The position numbers were made by a program, and so were the translations under genes. Source: Akkermansiaceae bacterium (GTDB taxonomy: Bacteria; Verrucomicrobiota; Verrucomicrobiia; Verrucomicrobiales; Akkermansiaceae). Taken from it: a stretch of DNA of 23,033 nt. Positions 22,432-23,033 of the stretch are shown here, piece after piece. The notes beneath the pieces were generated by a model. It made no database searches. It was given only the letters and a program-made list of their open reading frames with translations, and was not told the origin of the DNA. The stretch lies in the NCBI GenBank assembly GCA_903909905.1, contig CAIVXP010000022.1, positions 1 through 23,033 of the forward strand, in the 5' to 3' direction. The stretch's first letter is position 1, and every line of letters starts with the position of its first letter.

Positions 22432-23033
22432 TCAGGCAAAACGGTCTGGTTTTTTGCCTCGCAGGTATTCGGTGGCGGACATGCGTTTGCCGCCTTCGGG
22501 TTGCACCATGGTGAGTTCGAGTGATCCATCGCCGCAACCGACCATGAGTTTCCCGTCATCGCAGGAAACTTCTGCGGGCTTGAGGGCAGTGTTTGAAATG
22601 CGTGTGGGCGGAAAAATTTTGAGGCGTTTGGCTGATCTATTTTCGACGACCATCGTGTAGGTGCCCGGCCATGGGTCGTAGGCACGGATGCGGCGCTCGA
22701 TGCTGGCTGCGGACAGCGACCAATCGAGTTTGCCGTCATCGCGTTCGAGTTTTGGCACATGGCTGACTTGTTCCGGATTTTGCGGGGTGCGCGTCGCGGT
22801 GCCATCGGCCAACTTCGCGAGTGTTTCATCAAGCACCGGTATGGCGAGTTGGGCGAGGCGGTCGTGCAATTTGCCTCCGGTTTCCTCGGGTTCGATCGAG
22901 ATTGATTTTGCGACGATCATGTCGCCGGCATCGAGTTCGCGCACGACATGCATCGATGTGATGCCGGTTTCGCGGTCGCCGGCGTCGATCGCGGCTTGGA
23001 TGCAGGCGGCGCCGCGGTACTTTGGTAGCAGAG
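22432..23033 (-). CDS. fmt: Methionyl-tRNA formyltransferase, C-terminal part, 5' end outside the window
   Basis: Transfers a formyl group from 10-formyl-tetrahydrofolate to initiator Met-tRNA. About 199 residues are present of a usual 310, and the frame is still open at the window edge. The first visible part reads LLPKYRGAACIQAAIDAG and then ETGITSMHVVRELDAGDMI, the end of the formyltransferase domain (the usual RGAAPIQ has Cys for Pro). An ATG at 22953 is internal, not the start. The C-terminal OB-fold domain follows (YDPWPGTYTMV, KIFPPTRI, GDGSLELTMVQPEGGKRMSATEYLRG). The N-terminal folate-binding part lies beyond the window. def, its common partner, is not seen here. Confidence 0.97.
   Translation of the reverse strand, partial: LLPKYRGAACIQAAIDAGDRETGITSMHVVRELDAGDMIVAKSISIEPEETGGKLHDRLAQLAIPVLDETLAKLADGTATRTPQNPEQVSHVPKLERDDGKLDWSLSAASIERRIRAYDPWPGTYTMVVENRSAKRLKIFPPTRISNTALKPAEVSCDDGKLMVGCGDGSLELTMVQPEGGKRMSATEYLRGKKPDRFA

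Noticed and set aside
22951..22953. ATG at 22953 as the start of a short fmt-like gene.
   Set aside because: The frame continues to the window edge with formyltransferase motifs, so the gene is cut by the window, not truncated.

Overview
The window is a gene-dense, GC-rich piece of a Gram-negative bacterial chromosome. It is most likely from the Verrucomicrobiota. That placement is an inference from the look of the proteins (a bactofilin pair, long-form HisG, a 34-residue COX24/bS22-like basic protein, PlsY plus LpxB) and from the near absence of Shine-Dalgarno sites; no database search was possible. There are 28 protein genes, two of them cut by the window edges (guaA on the left, fmt on the right). 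I see no rRNA, tRNA, CRISPR array or insertion sequence. No stretch longer than 300 bases lacks a gene; the longest gaps are 4238-4420, 13918-14080, 9254-9408 and 19677-19813.

Layout. (1) 1-1071, plus strand: the C-terminal part of GMP synthase, closed by a strong bidirectional terminator. (2) 9253-1168, minus strand: ten genes in a row, a membrane-anchored TPR protein, a bactofilin, a zinc-ribbon bactofilin overlapping nadA, pgi, a secreted cyclophilin, then the phospholipid set plsY-gpsA-dedA family. (3) 9409-10777, plus: lpxB and a small histidine-striped lipoprotein, convergent with a RibD-C reductase (11427-10771, minus). (4) 11521-13380, plus: an SLC13-type transporter with two RCK-C domains, convergent with a double-ACT protein (13917-13396, minus). 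(5) 14081-19676, plus: nuoD, nuoE, a VapBC-type toxin-antitoxin pair, nuoF, a MauE/DoxX-like membrane protein, hisG and the tiny bS22-like protein. (6) 19814-20620, plus: an RluA-family pseudouridine synthase. (7) 23033-20647, minus: fmt (partial), an exported trypsin-like protease, and a translationally coupled partner that has lost its catalytic residues and carries a PDZ domain inside the protease fold.

Most genes are core metabolism or envelope biogenesis: phosphatidic acid and lipid A synthesis, NAD synthesis, glycolysis, respiratory complex I, histidine, GMP, and initiator-tRNA formylation. Four parts look unusual. One is the coupled active/inactive protease pair. Another is the bactofilin pair with tandem zinc ribbons. 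The third is a toxin-antitoxin module lodged inside a nuo gene run. The last is the small lipoprotein with six histidines spaced exactly four residues apart. A recurrent promoter layout, with the -10 element about 8 nt before the ATG and no Shine-Dalgarno site, suggests near-leaderless initiation for several genes.
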